A stretch of 64,000 nucleotides of DNA from Terrabacter aerolatus (GCF_007991735.1 NZ_BJYX01000004.1:124001-188000), one strand, 5' to 3'; counted from the first letter of the stretch, positions 1 to 9,036 are shown. Notes: a model not told the origin generated them from the sequence alone. Translations and numbers: made by a program.

Positions 1-97
1 GAAGGGCGACGCATGGTACGCCATCATGCGCGCCTTCCAGATGCGCCGCACCCGGATGCCCAAGCCCCAGGTCGACCGAGGCCAGCACCCGGCCTGA
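1..97 (+). CDS. C-terminal fragment of an unidentified protein
   Basis: An open frame enters from the left edge (first full codon at base 2) and stops with TGA at 95-97. The 31 visible residues are basic and end in GQHPA. Codon third positions are almost all G or C, as in the neighbouring genes, so this is very likely the true end of a gene. Too little is present to name it; no domain is visible. Confidence 0.55.
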   Translation, partial: KGDAWYAIMRAFQMRRTRMPKPQVDRGQHPA

Positions 98-105
98 GCC
101 ACCGT

Positions 106-155
106 CGAGCCCCGTCTAGCCCCGCCGAGCCCCTTCGAGCACGCTCGAGCTCGGC
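106..155. repeat. Imperfect 10-bp tandem repeat, five copies
   Basis: Five consecutive 10-bp units resembling CGAGCCCCGT (106-115, 116-125, 126-135, 136-145, 146-155) lie in the 108-bp space between the left-edge gene and the end of the convergent serine hydrolase. No gene is visible in this space. A similar 10-bp array precedes ppgK and a 9-bp array follows it. Confidence 0.6.
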
Positions 156-205
156 TCGGCAGCCCGCCCGACGACGTCACGGCGTCACGCGGTCGACGGT
201 GGACG

Positions 206-1573
206 TCAGGGCTGCAGATCGGCGAACGCGAGCGGTGCCCGCGTGACGGCATACGTGGCGAAGTAGAGCTTCTCGACCGAACCGTCAGGGGCACGCACGA
301 CCTCGAGGACCTCACCGCGCTCCCGGCCCTCGACCGCGCGGTAGCGGTCGGCGCCCTCCGGGGCGTAGCGGGTCTCGGAGAGCTGCTCGTCCTCGGCCAG
401 CCGCGACCACAGCTCTGCATCGCGCACGAAGAACGTCAGCGGTGACCCCTCGGACCACCACAGGCCGAGCAGCTCGGCCAGGGCCGGCTGCTCCCTCTCG
501 GGCACCCAGGCGGCGGCGAGCGTCGGCTCGGTGTCGAGGACCGCCTCGACGAGGTCGGTCGCCAGCGCCAGCGTCAGCGCACCGGACGTCGCGTTGGCGA
601 AGACGACCGCGCCGATGCCGTCCTTGCGCCGGACCCGCAGGCCGGTGAGGAAGCCCGGCATCGCCCCGCCGTGGCCGACGTAGACCCGGTCGCCGCGCCG
701 GCCCATCCCGAAACCGAGTCCGTAGGCGCCGGTCCAGCCGTCGGTGTCGGTCATGATGATCGGCCGGCACATCTCCTCGACGGTCTCGGGGCGCACGACC
801 CGGTCGTCGGGGTTCGCGACGTAGGCGGCGTAGCGCGCCATGTCGGCGACGGTCGACCACAGGCCCCCGAGCGGCGCCGTCGCGTTGAGGGTGAAGAGCG
901 GCTCCTCGCTCGCCGTGCCGGCGTAGGGGTCGACCTGGTAGCCGATGGCCCGGTCGTCCGCCGGGACGAGCCCGGTCCGCGTCATGCCGAGCGGGTCGAG
1001 GACGCGCTCGCGGACGACGTGCTCCCAGTCCTGGCCCGTGACCCGCTCGACGACCTGGCCGAGGAGGCCGTAGGCGAGGTTCGAGTAGTGGAACGCATGA
1101 TGCGCGGGGAGCACCTGCTCGGCCTGCTCGACACCCGCGAGGAACTCGTCGCGCTCCGGGGCCTCGAGGCTCTCCCAGATGTGGCCGACGGGCTCGCGCT
1201 GGAGACCGGAGGCGTGAGCCAGCATCTGGCGCAAGGGAACCCGGGCGTGCGTGGTGCCGGGGAGGTAGGCCTCGAGGGTGTCGTCGAGGGAGAGCCGTCC
1301 GTCGTCGCGCAGTGCCATGACCGCCAGCGCCGTGAACGTCTTGGTCACCGAGCCGATCATGAACTGGGTGTCGTCGGTGGCCGGCACCGGACCGGCGCCG
1401 AGCCGCGCCGACCCCACGTGAGCCGACCAGACGAGGTGCCCGTCACGCACGACGCCGACGCTGACGCCGGGCGCGCGCCACGAGCGCTGCGCCGCGACCA
1501 CGCGCCCGAGCAGGTCGCGCTCGAGCCCCGGCGACAGGGTGGGGACGGACGCGCCGGCCGACGCCGAGCTCAC
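206..1573 (-). CDS. Serine hydrolase, beta-lactamase/class C (S12) family
   Basis: A 455-residue member of the beta-lactamase-related serine hydrolases (penicillin-binding-protein fold, family S12). The three expected active-site elements are present: SVTK at residues 75-78 (nucleophile Ser and general-base Lys), YSN at 163-165 and HGG at 301-303. No signal peptide or membrane segment is seen, so it is predicted cytoplasmic, favouring an esterase or peptidase role over wall-directed beta-lactam resistance. A lipocalin-like C-terminal tail after about residue 360 is typical of the group. The start is GTG at 1573, overlapping the stop of the upstream 71-residue gene as GTGA, so the two are translationally coupled. 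Substrate unknown. Confidence 0.85.
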   Translation of the reverse strand: MSSASAGASVPTLSPGLERDLLGRVVAAQRSWRAPGVSVGVVRDGHLVWSAHVGSARLGAGPVPATDDTQFMIGSVTKTFTALAVMALRDDGRLSLDDTLEAYLPGTTHARVPLRQMLAHASGLQREPVGHIWESLEAPERDEFLAGVEQAEQVLPAHHAFHYSNLAYGLLGQVVERVTGQDWEHVVRERVLDPLGMTRTGLVPADDRAIGYQVDPYAGTASEEPLFTLNATAPLGGLWSTVADMARYAAYVANPDDRVVRPETVEEMCRPIIMTDTDGWTGAYGLGFGMGRRGDRVYVGHGGAMPGFLTGLRVRRKDGIGAVVFANATSGALTLALATDLVEAVLDTEPTLAAAWVPEREQPALAELLGLWWSEGSPLTFFVRDAELWSRLAEDEQLSETRYAPEGADRYRAVEGRERGEVLEVVRAPDGSVEKLYFATYAVTRAPLAFADLQP

Positions 1574-1785
1574 TCCGCCGCCCGCAGGCTCATCGGGCCG
1601 TAGACGACGACGTCGTGCTCACGGAGGGTGACCGACTCCACCCCCGCCTCGAGCAGCTCGCGCCAGGACTCGCCGAGGTAGCTCTCGGCGTCGCTCTGGG
1701 TCGGGAAGCCCGTGATCGTCACGGCCGCTCCCTCCATCGGGTTCCCGTGGGCGTCGAGGAACAGCCAGGACCAGTCAGCACTCAT
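1570..1785 (-). CDS. Small conserved-type protein of unknown function
   Basis: A 71-residue acidic soluble protein beginning MSADWSWLF. It has no recognised motif or membrane segment. It is the first gene of a two-gene unit with the serine hydrolase, overlapping it by 4 bp. The start ATG at 1785 is supported by a -10 box TAGGGT six bases upstream, which implies a leaderless transcript. I do not recognise the family. Confidence 0.7.
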   Translation of the reverse strand: MSADWSWLFLDAHGNPMEGAAVTITGFPTQSDAESYLGESWRELLEAGVESVTLREHDVVVYGPMSLRAAE

Positions 1786-1791
1786 ACCGTC

Positions 1792-1797
1792 ACCCTA
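1792..1797 (-). promoter_or_regulatory. -10 box of leaderless promoter for the 71-aa gene
   Basis: On the minus strand TAGGGT is followed by GACGGT and then the ATG at 1785. The 6-nt distance leaves no room for a ribosome binding site, so the start of transcription should coincide with the A of ATG. The same arrangement recurs at several genes in this window. Confidence 0.5.
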
Positions 1798-1835
1798 GTT
1801 GGCGGCTCGTTTGACGGGCGGCTGCCCGTCGTGCG

Positions 1836-1960
1836 ACGGTTCGCCTAACCGAAGGACGATGGGGCAAGCCGGTGCGACTCCGGCGCTGACCCGCAACCGT
1901 GATGCCACTCCCCGCCGCCAGCGGCCAGGGGTGACCAGTCGGAAAACCCGCGTCCCACCG
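1836..1960 (+). ncRNA. Cobalamin (B12) riboswitch
   Basis: The segment carries the conserved core of an adenosylcobalamin aptamer: GGGGCAAGCCGGTGCGACTC at 1861-1880, CTGACCCGCAACCGTGA at 1886-1902, and a B12-box-like AGTCGGAAAACCCGC at 1937-1951 (compare AGYCMGgAgaCCkGC). It lies about 100 nt before the start of the cobalamin uptake operon and is on the same strand, so B12 sufficiency is expected to shut the operon off. Exact ends are approximate. I see no clear terminator after it; the ribosome binding site at 2050-2060 is the likelier expression platform. Confidence 0.87.
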
Positions 1961-2061
1961 GCTCCTTTGTCAGTCTGTCGTGGAATGCGGACCGGAGTCA
2001 CCCCGCCGGGCCGGCGTCAGCCAGCAGACCCGACATGGTGTCCGACCGCGAGGAGGAAACC

Positions 2062-2805
2062 GTGTCCCTTGTCCGTCGTGCCCCGCTCCGGTTCGTGCTC
2101 GCCGCCCTCGTCGCTGCGGCGCTGTCCGCCCTGACGGTCGGGCCCGCCCAGGCCGCCGCCTACCGCTACTGGGGCTTCTACCAGCTCACCGGCAGCAGCT
2201 GGGCGTTCGCACAGAAGGGGCCGGACCAGACCATGCCCAAGGACGGCAGCGTCGACGGCTGGCGCTTCGCCGTCGCGGACGAGGCCTCGACCCGCTACCC
2301 CCGCGCGGTCCTGACGTTCGACCAGGTCTGCGGCTCCACGCCTGCCGAGTCCGGCAAGAAGCGGGTCGGTCTGGTCGTGGACTTCGGCCGTCCGGCGGAT
2401 TCCGCCGACGGAGCGACACCGCCGGCGCCCAAGGCGCTGTGTGCGGTCGTCGCCAGCGACGCGACGAGCGCGGCGGTGCTCGCCGCGGCCGGCGACGTGC
2501 GCACCGAGAAGGGGCTCGTCTGCGGCGTGGCCGGCTACCCGACGAGTGACTGCGGCGGCGCCGTCAAGGAGGTCAGTCCCGAGGCCAAGGCGGCCGACCA
2601 GCCCGTCACGATCGCCGCGCCGGCGGCCACGCCCTCGTCCAGCGCGACGAGCCCGTCCGCCTCGGCCACCGACGTGGCCGCCGCGCCGACGTCGGGCACC
2701 TCCGGCGGGACCGTCGCGGCCTACGTGATCGCCGGTCTCGTCCTGCTCGCCCTCATCGCCTACCTCCTCGTGCGATCGCGGTCACGCGCCCGCCGGGACG
2801 GCTGA
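2062..2805 (+). CDS. SCO2322-family anchored extracellular protein of the B12 uptake operon
   Basis: A 247-residue exported protein. Start GTG at 2062 is chosen because GAGGAGGAAAC ends two bases before it; the in-frame ATG at 2035 has no ribosome binding site. Residues 1-33 form a signal peptide ending AQA. An extracellular domain with four cysteines follows, then a Ser/Thr/Ala/Pro linker and a C-terminal membrane helix near residues 213-236 with a basic cytoplasmic tail. There is no LPXTG motif. The family sits beside ECF cobalamin transporters in actinobacteria (family name from memory). Position directly behind the riboswitch suggests it captures or handles corrinoids outside the membrane; that role is inferred. 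Confidence 0.8.
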   Translation: MSLVRRAPLRFVLAALVAAALSALTVGPAQAAAYRYWGFYQLTGSSWAFAQKGPDQTMPKDGSVDGWRFAVADEASTRYPRAVLTFDQVCGSTPAESGKKRVGLVVDFGRPADSADGATPPAPKALCAVVASDATSAAVLAAAGDVRTEKGLVCGVAGYPTSDCGGAVKEVSPEAKAADQPVTIAAPAATPSSSATSPSASATDVAAAPTSGTSGGTVAAYVIAGLVLLALIAYLLVRSRSRARRDG

Positions 2806-2820
2806 GGAGCCTCGAGCAGG

Positions 2821-3906
2821 GTGGCGCGACTCGAGCTCAGGCCCCGGCTCCAGCACCCCGCAGCCTGGTGGCTGTGGGGGCTGGGCCTCGCCACGGCCGC
2901 GTCGCGCACGACCAACCCGGTCCTGCTGCTGCTCGTCGTCGGGGTGTGCGTGGTCGTCGTCGCCGAGCGGCACGACCCGGCCACGGTCAACCCGCTGCCG
3001 GCCTTCCTCGTCATCGGCGCCGTCATCGTCGTGTTCCGCATCGTCATGACGGCACTGCTCGGCAACGGCTTCGTCGGGCAGACCGTCGTCGTGACCCTGC
3101 CGAGCGTGCCGCTCCCGGACTGGGCGGCGAGCGTCCGCATCGGGGGCACGGTGACGCTCGAGTCCCTGCTGTATGCCGCCTACGACGCCCTGCGCCTCGC
3201 CGCCGTGCTGGCGTGCCTCGGCGCCGCCAACGCGCTCGCGAGTCCGCGCCGGCTCCTGCGCTACCTGCCGGCCACGCTCTACGACGTCGGCACGGCCGTC
3301 GTCGTGGGGCTGACGTTCGCACCCCAGCTGCTCACCGACGCCCGCGACGTGCGCGCGGCTCGCACGCTGCGCGGGCGTGACGGCAGGGGTGTGCGCGAGA
3401 TGGCGCGCCTGACGGTGCCGGTCCTCGAGACGGCGTTCGAGCGGTCCCTGGGGCTGGCGGCCTCGATGGAGTCCCGCGGGTACGGCCGGTCGGTGCGGTC
3501 GACGACGACAAGCCGCCGCGCCGCGACCGGGCTCGCCCTCGCCGGTCTGGTCGGGGTCCTCGCCGGGCTCTACGGTCTGCTCGACTCCTCGGCCGGCGGG
3601 GTGCTCGGGCTCCCGGTCCTCGTGCTGGGCGCCCTGCTCGCCGGCTCGAGCCTCGTGGTGGGGGCCTCGCGCGACCCACGGTCCGGTCACCGCCGCGACC
3701 GGTGGACGTGGACCGCGACGACTACCGTCCTCGCCGGTGCCGTCCCGGCGGCGGTCCTCGTCATCGCCTCGGCCGGGGGCTGGCCGGGCGTCGTGCCGAG
3801 CCAGCAGGCGCAGCTCCCCGAGGTGCCCCTGCTCGCCGTCCTGGCCGTGCTCGTCTCCGCGACACCCGCCTGGTTCACGCCCCGCCCCCGGGAGGTCGCC
3901 CCGTGA
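2821..3906 (+). CDS. ECF transporter transmembrane component EcfT (CbiQ family)
   Basis: A 361-residue polytopic membrane protein, the energy-coupling T subunit of an ECF-type vitamin importer. It shows the two Ala-Arg-Gly-type coupling motifs that contact the ATPases: ARTLRGRD near residues 180-187 and SMESRGYGRS near 215-224. Extra hydrophobic segments after residue 240 make it longer than most CbiQ proteins (about 250 residues). Start GTG at 2821 lies 15 bp after the previous stop. It overlaps the ATPase gene by 4 bp (GTGA), consistent with coupled translation and a stoichiometric complex. Confidence 0.88.
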   Translation: MARLELRPRLQHPAAWWLWGLGLATAASRTTNPVLLLLVVGVCVVVVAERHDPATVNPLPAFLVIGAVIVVFRIVMTALLGNGFVGQTVVVTLPSVPLPDWAASVRIGGTVTLESLLYAAYDALRLAAVLACLGAANALASPRRLLRYLPATLYDVGTAVVVGLTFAPQLLTDARDVRAARTLRGRDGRGVREMARLTVPVLETAFERSLGLAASMESRGYGRSVRSTTTSRRAATGLALAGLVGVLAGLYGLLDSSAGGVLGLPVLVLGALLAGSSLVVGASRDPRSGHRRDRWTWTATTTVLAGAVPAAVLVIASAGGWPGVVPSQQAQLPEVPLLAVLAVLVSATPAWFTPRPREVAP

Positions 3907-5525
3907 TCACCTTCGAGCACGTGTCGGTGCAGTACGCCGATGCCCCCGCTCCCAGCCTCCACGACGTCACGCTCGAGATCCCCGAGGGCGAGCTCGTGCT
4001 CGTCGTCGGTCCCACGGGCAGCGGCAAGTCGACGCTCCTGCGCACCATCAACGGGCTCGTGCCCCACTTCAGCGGCGGGACCCTGACGGGTCGCGTCGCC
4101 GTCGACGGCCTCGACACGGCGGAGCACCGCCCGCGCGACCTCGCGACCGTCGTCGGGCTCGTCGAGCAGAACCCGTCGTCGACGTTCGTCACGGACGTCG
4201 TCGAGGACGAGGTCGCGTACGGCATGGAGACGATGGGCCTGGACTCGACGACGATCCGGCGCCGGGTCGAGGAGACCCTCGACCTGTTCGGCCTCACCCC
4301 GCTGCGCGCCCGCTCCCTACGAACCCTGTCGGGCGGCCAGCAGCAGCGCGTCGCGATCGCGGCCCTCTTCGCCGCCGGGCCGAGGGTGCTCGTGCTCGAC
4401 GAGCCGACGTCGGCGCTGGATCCCGTTGCCGCAGAAGAGGTTCTGGCCTCGCTGCATCGCATCGTGCACGACCTCGGCGTCACGGTCGTGCTGGCCGAGC
4501 ACCGACTCGAGCGCGTCGTCCACCACGCGGACCGCGTCGTCCTCGTCGAGGAGGGGCGCGTGTCCGAGCTGCTCGACCCCGCCGAGGCCATGCTGCGCTC
4601 CCACATCTACCCCCCGGTCGTGGGGCTGTCGCGCCTCGTCGGCTGGTCGCCCACTCCCCTGTCGATCCGCGACGCCCGCCGCAAGGCCTCGTCCCTGCGT
4701 GAGGCCCTCGGTGCCAGCGCCCCGCGCCCGGTCGCGGACCTGAGGGTCATCGGGCCAGCCGATGCCGTCGACCTCACCGGCGTCCGGGTCTCCCGCGGCG
4801 GGCGGGTCGTGCTCGACGGCGTGGACCTCACCGTCGCACGCGGATCCGTGACCACCCTCATGGGCCGCAACGGGGCCGGGAAGTCGACGCTCCTCGGGGC
4901 CGTCGCCGCGCAGCACCGGCTCTCCGGTGGGCGCGTGCGGGTGGGAGCCGCCGGTATCGATCCCCACGGCAGGTCCGCCCGCGAGCGGGTGCGCACCGTG
5001 GGGCTGGTCCCCCAGCAGCCCGAGCTGCTCCTCTACGCGGAGTCGGTCGCGGCCGAGTGCGCCGCCGCCGACGACGACTTCGGGGCACCGTCCGGGACCG
5101 CGCGCGCCCTCCTCGAGCGCATCTCCGGCGGTGTCGACCCGAGCGTCCACCCCCGGGACCTGTCCGAGGGGCAGCGGCTCGAGCTCGCGCTCGCGGTCAT
5201 CCTCGCCGGGTCGCCCGAGGTCCTGCTGCTCGACGAGCCGACCCGTGGCCTCGACTACGGCGCCAAGAAGCGGCTGGGCGAGGTGCTCACCGGCCTCGCC
5301 GCCCAGGGGACGACCGTCCTGCTGGCCACGCACGACGTCGAGCTCGCGGCCGAGGTCGCGGACCGGGTCGTCATCCTCGCGGACGGCGAGATCGTCACCG
5401 ACGGCCCCGCACGGGAGGTGCTCGCGTCGTCGCCGGCGTTCGCGCCGCAGGTGACCAAGGTCCTGCTCCCCCAGACCTGGCTCACGGTCGCCGAGGTCGC
5501 CGGCGCCCTCGCGAGGATCGCATGA
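3903..5525 (+). CDS. ECF transporter duplicated ATPase (two fused ABC domains)
   Basis: A 540-residue fusion of two ABC ATPases that powers the ECF importer. Domain 1 has GPTGSGKST at 36-44, LSGGQQQR near 141 and VLVLDEPTSALD near 163. Domain 2 has GRNGAGKST near 321, LSEGQRLELAL near 420 and LLLDEPTRGLD near 441. The second signature, LSEGQ, departs from LSGGQ, common in ECF EcfA-type halves. The real start is GTG at 3903 (MITFEHVSV) overlapping the ecfT stop; longer upstream frames run through ecfT. The stop overlaps the next ATG at 5522 (ATGA). Confidence 0.92.
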   Translation: MITFEHVSVQYADAPAPSLHDVTLEIPEGELVLVVGPTGSGKSTLLRTINGLVPHFSGGTLTGRVAVDGLDTAEHRPRDLATVVGLVEQNPSSTFVTDVVEDEVAYGMETMGLDSTTIRRRVEETLDLFGLTPLRARSLRTLSGGQQQRVAIAALFAAGPRVLVLDEPTSALDPVAAEEVLASLHRIVHDLGVTVVLAEHRLERVVHHADRVVLVEEGRVSELLDPAEAMLRSHIYPPVVGLSRLVGWSPTPLSIRDARRKASSLREALGASAPRPVADLRVIGPADAVDLTGVRVSRGGRVVLDGVDLTVARGSVTTLMGRNGAGKSTLLGAVAAQHRLSGGRVRVGAAGIDPHGRSARERVRTVGLVPQQPELLLYAESVAAECAAADDDFGAPSGTARALLERISGGVDPSVHPRDLSEGQRLELALAVILAGSPEVLLLDEPTRGLDYGAKKRLGEVLTGLAAQGTTVLLATHDVELAAEVADRVVILADGEIVTDGPAREVLASSPAFAPQVTKVLLPQTWLTVAEVAGALARIA

Positions 5526-6418
5526 TGACCGGGCGCCGCGTCATCCCGCTGCGCTGGCCGGCGGCCGTCGCCGTCGGGGTCGTCGGGATCGTGGGCCTCG
5601 TCGCCTTCACCTGGCCCTTCTTCGTGACCGCCGACGTCGCCCGCGACCACGGCAACGACGCGCCCTGGCTCTTCGCCGTCCTTCTCGGGCTGCTCGCCGT
5701 CGTCTGCCTCGCCGAGGTGACGGCCGGCCGGCTCGACGCCAAGACGATCGCGGTGCTCGGTGTGGCAGCAGCGGCCGGCGGGGGGCTCCGGCTCCTCAGT
5801 GCCGGCACCGCGGGGCTCGAGCCGATGTTCTTCGTCGTCATCGTCGCGGGGCGCGTCCTCGGCCCGGGAGTCGGTTTCGTCTCCGGGGCCCTCGCCGTCA
5901 CGACCGGTGCGCTGCTCACGGGAGGGGTCGGCCCCTGGCTGCCCTTCCAGATGATCTGCGCCGGCGGCATCGGCCTCGGCGCCGGCCTCCTGCCCGTCCG
6001 TGCCGGGAGTCGCGTGGAGCGCTGGGCGTTGGCGGCCTACGCCCTCGTGACGGGCCTGGTGTTCGGGCTGTTCATGAACCTGTGGTTCTGGCCGTTCCTG
6101 GGCACCGGTGCCCCGACGGGCATGGGTTTCGTCCCGGGCGCCCCGCTCCAGGACAACCTCGCCCACTACGGCCTCTTCTACCTCGCGACGTCGCTGGGCT
6201 GGGACCTGCCCCGTGGCGTGCTCAACGCCGTCCTCGTGCTCGTCGCCGGGCCGGCGTTGCTCCGGGTCTTCCGACGGGGCGCCCGCCGCGCCGCCTTCGG
6301 CGTACCCGTCGTCTTCGCACCCGCCCCGGGCAGGGACGCGGCCCCCCACAGGGAGCCCGCCGAGCCGCACGACGAGCCGCCCGTGGTCCCTTTGCACGAC
6401 GCGGAGCACCCCCGGTGA
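5522..6418 (+). CDS. ECF transporter substrate-binding S component, probably corrinoid-specific
   Basis: A 298-residue membrane protein with about six helices and a charged His/Glu/Pro-rich C-terminal tail. It fits the S subunit of an ECF importer: it follows ecfT and the ATPase with 4-bp overlaps and precedes cobU. The segment NLWFWPFL near residue 185 and the Gly-rich helices are typical of the larger actinobacterial S components. Specificity for cobalamin or cobinamide is inferred from the upstream B12 riboswitch and downstream cobU-cobS, not from a substrate motif. The stop overlaps the cobU start. Confidence 0.82.
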   Translation: MMTGRRVIPLRWPAAVAVGVVGIVGLVAFTWPFFVTADVARDHGNDAPWLFAVLLGLLAVVCLAEVTAGRLDAKTIAVLGVAAAAGGGLRLLSAGTAGLEPMFFVVIVAGRVLGPGVGFVSGALAVTTGALLTGGVGPWLPFQMICAGGIGLGAGLLPVRAGSRVERWALAAYALVTGLVFGLFMNLWFWPFLGTGAPTGMGFVPGAPLQDNLAHYGLFYLATSLGWDLPRGVLNAVLVLVAGPALLRVFRRGARRAAFGVPVVFAPAPGRDAAPHREPAEPHDEPPVVPLHDAEHPR

Positions 6419-7029
6419 AGGCTCAGCCCGAGGCGGCTGCCCCCGGGAGGGCCAGGACGACGACGCTCGTCACCGGTCCGATCCGCAGCGGCAAGAGCCG
6501 CCACGCCGAGGACCTCCTCAGCGCCCACCCGGACGTCACCTACGTCGCGACCGGGCGGCGCTCCGACCCCGCCGACCCCGAATGGAGCCGGCGGGTGGCC
6601 GGCCACGTCGACCGCAGACCGGAGACCTGGCGCACGCTCGAGACGACCGACGTGGCCACGGCCGTCGACCGCGCGACCGGTCCGCTGCTCGTCGACTGTC
6701 TCGGCACCTGGCTCACGGCCGTCGTCGACGGCACCGGGTGGGACGACCTGGACGCCGCCTCCGCGACCGTGCGACGAGAGGTCGACCGCCTCGTCGAGTC
6801 GCTCTGCGCCGCAACGTCTCCCGTCGTCGTCGTCACCAACGAGGTCGGGTGGTCGCTCGTGGCGACGACCGCCTCGGGTCGCCTCTTCCAGGACGAGCTG
6901 GGTCGGCTCAACGCCCTCGTCTCGCGGGTGGCGGACCGCGTGCACCTCGTCGTCGCGGGACGCGTCCTCGACCTCGGGGACGCTCCGGTCGTGGCCTGGC
7001 AGCCGCGGTCGAGGACGCTGGATGCGTGA
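6415..7029 (+). CDS. cobU: Bifunctional adenosylcobinamide kinase / guanylyltransferase CobU
   Basis: A 204-residue enzyme that phosphorylates adenosylcobinamide and then transfers GMP to it, activating the corrin for nucleotide-loop assembly. The P-loop GPIRSGKS is at residues 21-28. The guanylylation region RRVAGHVDRRPETW contains the His that becomes covalently guanylylated in CobU. The motif LLVDCLGTWLT is the Walker-B-like strand, and VTNEVGW is conserved in the family. Start GTG at 6415 overlaps the S-component stop (GTGA); the stop overlaps cobS by 8 bp. Confidence 0.93.
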   Translation: MKAQPEAAAPGRARTTTLVTGPIRSGKSRHAEDLLSAHPDVTYVATGRRSDPADPEWSRRVAGHVDRRPETWRTLETTDVATAVDRATGPLLVDCLGTWLTAVVDGTGWDDLDAASATVRREVDRLVESLCAATSPVVVVTNEVGWSLVATTASGRLFQDELGRLNALVSRVADRVHLVVAGRVLDLGDAPVVAWQPRSRTLDA

Positions 7030-7831
7030 CGCCTGGCGGCTCGCGTTCGGCACGTTCACCGCGCTGCCCGTGCGGCATCCGGGGCACGTCGACCGCTCGG
7101 TCCTCGGCCGCGCGATGCTGCTCGCCCCTCTGACCACCGCGCCCTCGGCCCTCGTCTGGCTCGGTCTCGGGGTGGCGTCGTCACGGGGGTGGGCGCCGGC
7201 GGCCGTGACGGCGGTGCTGGCGCTCGTCGTCACGGCGCTCGCCTCCCGCGCCCTGCACCTCGACGGTCTCGCCGACCTCGCCGACGGGCTGACCTCGGGC
7301 CACGACCCGGCTCGGTCGCTCGCGGTCATGCGGCGCGGGGACACCGGACCGGCAGGAGCCGCGGCCGTCGTCCTCGCGCTCCTCCTCGACTCCGCCTGTC
7401 TCGCAGTCCTGTTCACCAGCACGCGTGGCGCCATACTGGCGGTGGTCGCGCTAGCGGCGAGCCGGCTCGCCTGCGCCGTCTGCGCCCGTGAGGGCATCCG
7501 CTCGGCCCGCCCGGACGGGCTCGGTCAGGGTGTCGCCGGTACCGTGGCGCGGGCATCCCTGATCGGGCTCGTCGTGCTCGCCGCATCCGTGGCCGCCCTC
7601 GTCGGGGCGGGTGTGCCCGGTGGACAGACGGGCGTTCCCCGGTGGGCCACCGCGCTCGCCGGTGGCGCGGTGGTCCTCTGCGCTGCCGGCGCCGCACTCG
7701 TGACCCGTCGCCATGCGGTGCGTCGGCTCGGCGGGATCACCGGAGACGTCATCGGGGCCGCTCTCGAGATCGCCCTCTCCGCCGGCCTCGTCACGGCCGC
7801 CGTCGTCGTCACGGCCCTCCCCCACCCCTGA
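7022..7831 (+). CDS. cobS: Adenosylcobinamide-GDP ribazoletransferase CobS
   Basis: A 269-residue integral membrane enzyme that joins adenosylcobinamide-GDP to alpha-ribazole(-phosphate), the last step of coenzyme B12 assembly. The acidic metal-binding motif LHLDGLADLADG near residues 79-90 and RRGDTGPAGA near 102-111 identify CobS. Six or seven hydrophobic helices follow. It is the last gene of the riboswitch operon and is followed by a hairpin terminator. No cobT is seen in this window, so ribazole activation must be encoded elsewhere or acquired. Confidence 0.93.
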   Translation: MRDAWRLAFGTFTALPVRHPGHVDRSVLGRAMLLAPLTTAPSALVWLGLGVASSRGWAPAAVTAVLALVVTALASRALHLDGLADLADGLTSGHDPARSLAVMRRGDTGPAGAAAVVLALLLDSACLAVLFTSTRGAILAVVALAASRLACAVCAREGIRSARPDGLGQGVAGTVARASLIGLVVLAASVAALVGAGVPGGQTGVPRWATALAGGAVVLCAAGAALVTRRHAVRRLGGITGDVIGAALEIALSAGLVTAAVVVTALPHP

Positions 7832-7860
7832 GCCCGTCGAGTCGGGACGGAGCATGCCGT

Positions 7861-7897
7861 ATGCCGGGTGGCGGGCTCCGAAGCCACCACCCGGCAT
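7861..7897. terminator. Hairpin between convergent cobS and gcvT
   Basis: ATGCCGGGTGG at 7861-7871 pairs with CCACCCGGCAT at 7887-7897. It lies between two convergent genes and can serve both. Its left arm contains part of the GTATGCC heptamer that recurs through the window. Confidence 0.65.
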
Positions 7898-7917
7898 CCG
7901 TCGTCGGTGACGGCCGC

Positions 7918-9036
7918 TCAGGGCTCGCGGACCTGGACCTGCACGAAGGGCGGCTTGACGACGGTCGCCTCGAGCGTGCGCCCGCGCACGTCGATCTCGA
8001 CCGTCTCCCCGTCGGTGATCTCCGGGTTCAGCAGGGCCAGGGCGATGCCCTGCTTCAGGGTGGGCGAGAACGTGCCGGAGGTGACCTCTCCCGCAGCCGC
8101 GCCTCCCCTCGAGACCGTGCAGTGGGCACGCGGGATGCCACGGCCCGTCACGAGCAGTCCGCGCATGAGACGGGTGGGGGCGGCCCTCTCGGCCTCGAGG
8201 GCAGCCTTGCCCCAGAACGTGTCCTTCTTCCAGCCGACCGCCCACCCGGCACGCGCCTGCACCGGCGAGATCTGCAGCGACAGGTCCTGTCCGTGCAGGG
8301 GGTAGCCCATCTCGGTGCGCAGCGTGTCGCGCGCTCCGAGGCCGCACGGCTTGCCCTCGAACGGCGAGATCGCCTCGACGAGCGCGTCCCACAGTGCCGG
8401 CGCGTCGTCCCAGCGCGGCACGAGCTCGTAGCCACGCTCACCCGTGTAGCCGGTGCGGCAGACGATGACGGGTCGGCCCTGCCAGTCGGCCTCGACGAAC
8501 GACATGTAGTCGTGCCCGGTGGGCAGCCCGAGCGCCTCGAGCACCTCGTCGCTCCTGGGACCCTGCACGGCCAGCACGCCGAAGTCGCGATGCAGGTTGG
8601 TCACCGTGATCCCCTCGGGAGCCGCGGCCTGCAGGCGCCGCACGACCTCGGCGGTGTTGGCGGCGTTGGGGATGAGGAAGACGTCGTCGTCGGACTTGAG
8701 GTAGACGATGAGGTCGTCGACGACGCCGCCGGAGTCGTCACAGCACAGGGTGTACTGCGCCGAGCCCGGCTCGATGCGGCGCACGTCGTTGGTCAGGCAC
8801 GCGTTGACGAAGTCGGCCGCGCCGGGACCGGTCACCGAGGCCTTGCCGAGGTGGCTCACGTCGAAGACGCCCACGCGCTCGCGCACCGCGGTGTGCTCGG
8901 CGACGACGCCGCCGCCGGGGTACTCGATCGGCATGTCCCAGCCGCCGAAGTCGGCCATCTTGGCGCCCAGGGCGACGTGGCGGTCGTGCAGGGGTGAGGT
9001 GAGCGGGGAGGTCGTCCCCGACGTCGCTGTCGTCAT
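7918..9036 (-). CDS. gcvT: Aminomethyltransferase, T protein of the glycine cleavage system
   Basis: A 372-residue tetrahydrofolate-dependent aminomethyltransferase that releases ammonia from the aminomethyl-lipoyl H protein and forms methylene-tetrahydrofolate. Family hallmarks include the N-terminal [17 protein letters not shown], a central [15 protein letters not shown] and a C-terminal ALLNPE region. ATG at 9036 is preferred over an in-frame GTG at 9057 because a -10 box TAGGTT sits 7 nt before it, suggesting a leaderless message. The other gcv genes are not in the window. The lipoate genes lipB and lipA, needed for the H protein, lie 10-15 kb away. Confidence 0.93.
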   Translation of the reverse strand: MTTATSGTTSPLTSPLHDRHVALGAKMADFGGWDMPIEYPGGGVVAEHTAVRERVGVFDVSHLGKASVTGPGAADFVNACLTNDVRRIEPGSAQYTLCCDDSGGVVDDLIVYLKSDDDVFLIPNAANTAEVVRRLQAAAPEGITVTNLHRDFGVLAVQGPRSDEVLEALGLPTGHDYMSFVEADWQGRPVIVCRTGYTGERGYELVPRWDDAPALWDALVEAISPFEGKPCGLGARDTLRTEMGYPLHGQDLSLQISPVQARAGWAVGWKKDTFWGKAALEAERAAPTRLMRGLLVTGRGIPRAHCTVSRGGAAAGEVTSGTFSPTLKQGIALALLNPEITDGETVEIDVRGRTLEATVVKPPFVQVQVREP

